Shown here piece after piece: positions 4,174 to 5,095 of a DNA stretch of 5,095 bases (positions are counted from its first letter, which is position 1; every line of letters begins with the position of its first letter). The position numbers were made by a program, and so were the translations under genes. Source of the stretch: Bacillota bacterium. Its GTDB lineage: Bacteria > Bacillota > Clostridia > Peptostreptococcales > Anaerovoracaceae. Below the pieces are notes generated by a model. It was not told the DNA's origin and ran no database searches. It saw only the letters and a list, made by a program, of their open reading frames with translations. Where the stretch lies: the NCBI GenBank assembly GCA_022706625.1, contig JAKJCD010000132.1, forward strand, positions 1 through 5,095. Direction: 5' to 3'.

Positions 4174-5095
4174 ATGGGTACACCGGTTGCTGACAATACC
4201 AAATGGGAAGATTCAAGAGAGATTGCTTTAAAAAGAGACAACCGAAAGTGCAGAAACTGCGACGCTGAATCAAATATCCATGTCCATCACCTTATCCCTC
4301 GTTATCTCGGCGGCTCTGACGATCCGGAGAATCTTATAACTCTATGCTCCGCATGCCATGCTCAGCATCACCCTACACTTCAGATGGCCTTATCGAAATC
4401 AATCATTGAAAAATGGGCAATCAGATTAGCCCAGCTTCTTGATTTTTCAAACGAGATACCGCAGGACATGGATAAAGTAAGAATTGCACTGAAATTATTG
4501 TCCAAGGACCAGTTTCGCGAAGGACAGCTTGAGATTGTTCTTGCTGCATTGCGAAATGAATCAATGCTTGTCATCCGTCCTACCGGATCAGGAAAGTCGC
4601 TATGCTACCAGGTCCCCGGATTAATTAAACAGGGCACCTCCTATGTATTTTCTCCGCTTAAAGCATTAATGGTAGATCAGAGTATCGGACTTCATGAGAA
4701 CACTATCCCTGCCACGTTTATAAACAGCGATCTGACTCTTAAAGAAAAGGAGACCCGCTATCAGCTTCTGGAAAAGAAAGCCCTGAAGTTTCTGTTCCTG
4801 ACACCGGAACGATTTGATCCGGAAAAAGTCAGAAACGGCGACGAAATTAGCAGGCTGAAGAAAATGAATCCGCGTTATCTGGTAGTCGATGAGGCGCACT
4901 GCGTTGACAGATGGGGCAATGATTTTCGCCCAAGTTACGGAAGGCTGGCCGAAGTGCGGACGCAATTAGGCAATCCCCCGACACTCGCATTTACAGCCAC
5001 TGCCGGATTAAAAGCTCAGAGACGCATCCTTGAATCAATGGGCATTCCTGATGCGAAGGTTTTTATTTCAGATATTGATCGACCGAATATTGCGC
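4174..5095 (+). CDS. HNH nuclease domain fused to RecQ-family DNA helicase, C-terminus beyond window
   Basis: The 307 visible residues contain two enzymes. Residues about 17-68 form an HNH domain: CRNC (26-29), HVHHLIPRYLGGSDDPENLITLC with H38/H39 and N53, then CSACH (58-62) and HH (65-66). The two CxxC pairs would hold a structural zinc and H38/H39, N53 and H62 the active site. After a helical linker (70-105) comes a RecQ-type helicase: FREGQ (motif 0, 114-118), RPTGSGKSLCYQ (motif I, K141), FSPLKALMVDQ (Ia), FLTPERF (Ib), VVDEAHCVDRWGNDFRP (motif II, 237-253), LAFTATA (motif III) and DIDRPNIA at the edge. RecQ enzymes unwind DNA 3' to 5'; with an HNH domain this could unwind and cut foreign or damaged DNA, a role I infer. 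ATG at 4174 is the first start after an in-frame stop at 4165; its ribosome binding site is poor (GGAAG is 16 nt away). RecQ helicase, RQC and HRDC parts, if any, lie outside. Confidence 0.88.
   Translation, partial: MGTPVADNTKWEDSREIALKRDNRKCRNCDAESNIHVHHLIPRYLGGSDDPENLITLCSACHAQHHPTLQMALSKSIIEKWAIRLAQLLDFSNEIPQDMDKVRIALKLLSKDQFREGQLEIVLAALRNESMLVIRPTGSGKSLCYQVPGLIKQGTSYVFSPLKALMVDQSIGLHENTIPATFINSDLTLKEKETRYQLLEKKALKFLFLTPERFDPEKVRNGDEISRLKKMNPRYLVVDEAHCVDRWGNDFRPSYGRLAEVRTQLGNPPTLAFTATAGLKAQRRILESMGIPDAKVFISDIDRPNIA

Noticed and set aside
4380..4965. Minus-strand frames 4380-4574 and 4666-4965
   Set aside because: They are antisense to the RecQ helicase motifs and have no features of their own.

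Overview
This is an accessory, mosaic stretch of a bacterial chromosome or large mobile element. No rRNA, tRNA or housekeeping operon is present, so the host cannot be named. The gene types (HigBA, a SNase C-terminus with a small-gene tail, a stand-alone receiver domain, XRE repressors) would fit an environmental anaerobe such as Desulfobacterota, Nitrospirota or Clostridia, but this is only an impression. Base composition changes sharply: moderate GC in the left gene, a very GC-rich non-coding island (about 613-991), a very AT-rich toxin-antitoxin block (about 1010-2745), then moderate values. This suggests several separate acquisitions.

Layout. (1) 1-327, minus: a partial PD-(D/E)XK nuclease-like protein with a good ribosome binding site. 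(2) 334-1116: no credible gene. The GC-rich part folds into a run of hairpins, including a 56-nt long imperfect stem with symmetric internal loops and several hairpins with 16-nt loops. It may be a structured RNA or a repeat-derived element. (3) 1117-2626, minus: a higB-higA operon. The antitoxin carries an extra ImmA/IrrE-type HExxH metallopeptidase-like half and starts at TTG. A palindromic operator lies upstream at 2662-2680. (4) 2745-3361, minus: two small unknown genes behind the C-terminal end of a staphylococcal-nuclease-like gene that has lost its catalytic part. (5) 3338-3646, plus: a receiver domain that has lost its N-terminal half. The SNase remnant and the receiver remnant meet at about 3350-3360, a recombination or deletion scar. 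(6) 3621-3962, minus: an XRE-type repressor, divergent from (7) 4174-5095, plus: an HNH zinc-finger nuclease domain fused to the N-terminus of a RecQ-family helicase, cut by the window end.

How the parts may work together. The most interesting unit is the divergent XRE / HNH-RecQ pair. The intergenic region has a perfect palindrome (ACCAATATTGGT) placed between a perfect -35 box and an AT-rich -10 region for the helicase gene, plus two further half-sites. This arrangement suggests that the small repressor holds a potentially toxic nuclease-helicase in check, as is common for defence or mobile-element functions. The HigBA module is a second, independently regulated stress or maintenance system. 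Together with the nuclease fragments it gives the window the look of a defence or mobile-element hot spot, although no integrase or transposase is visible.
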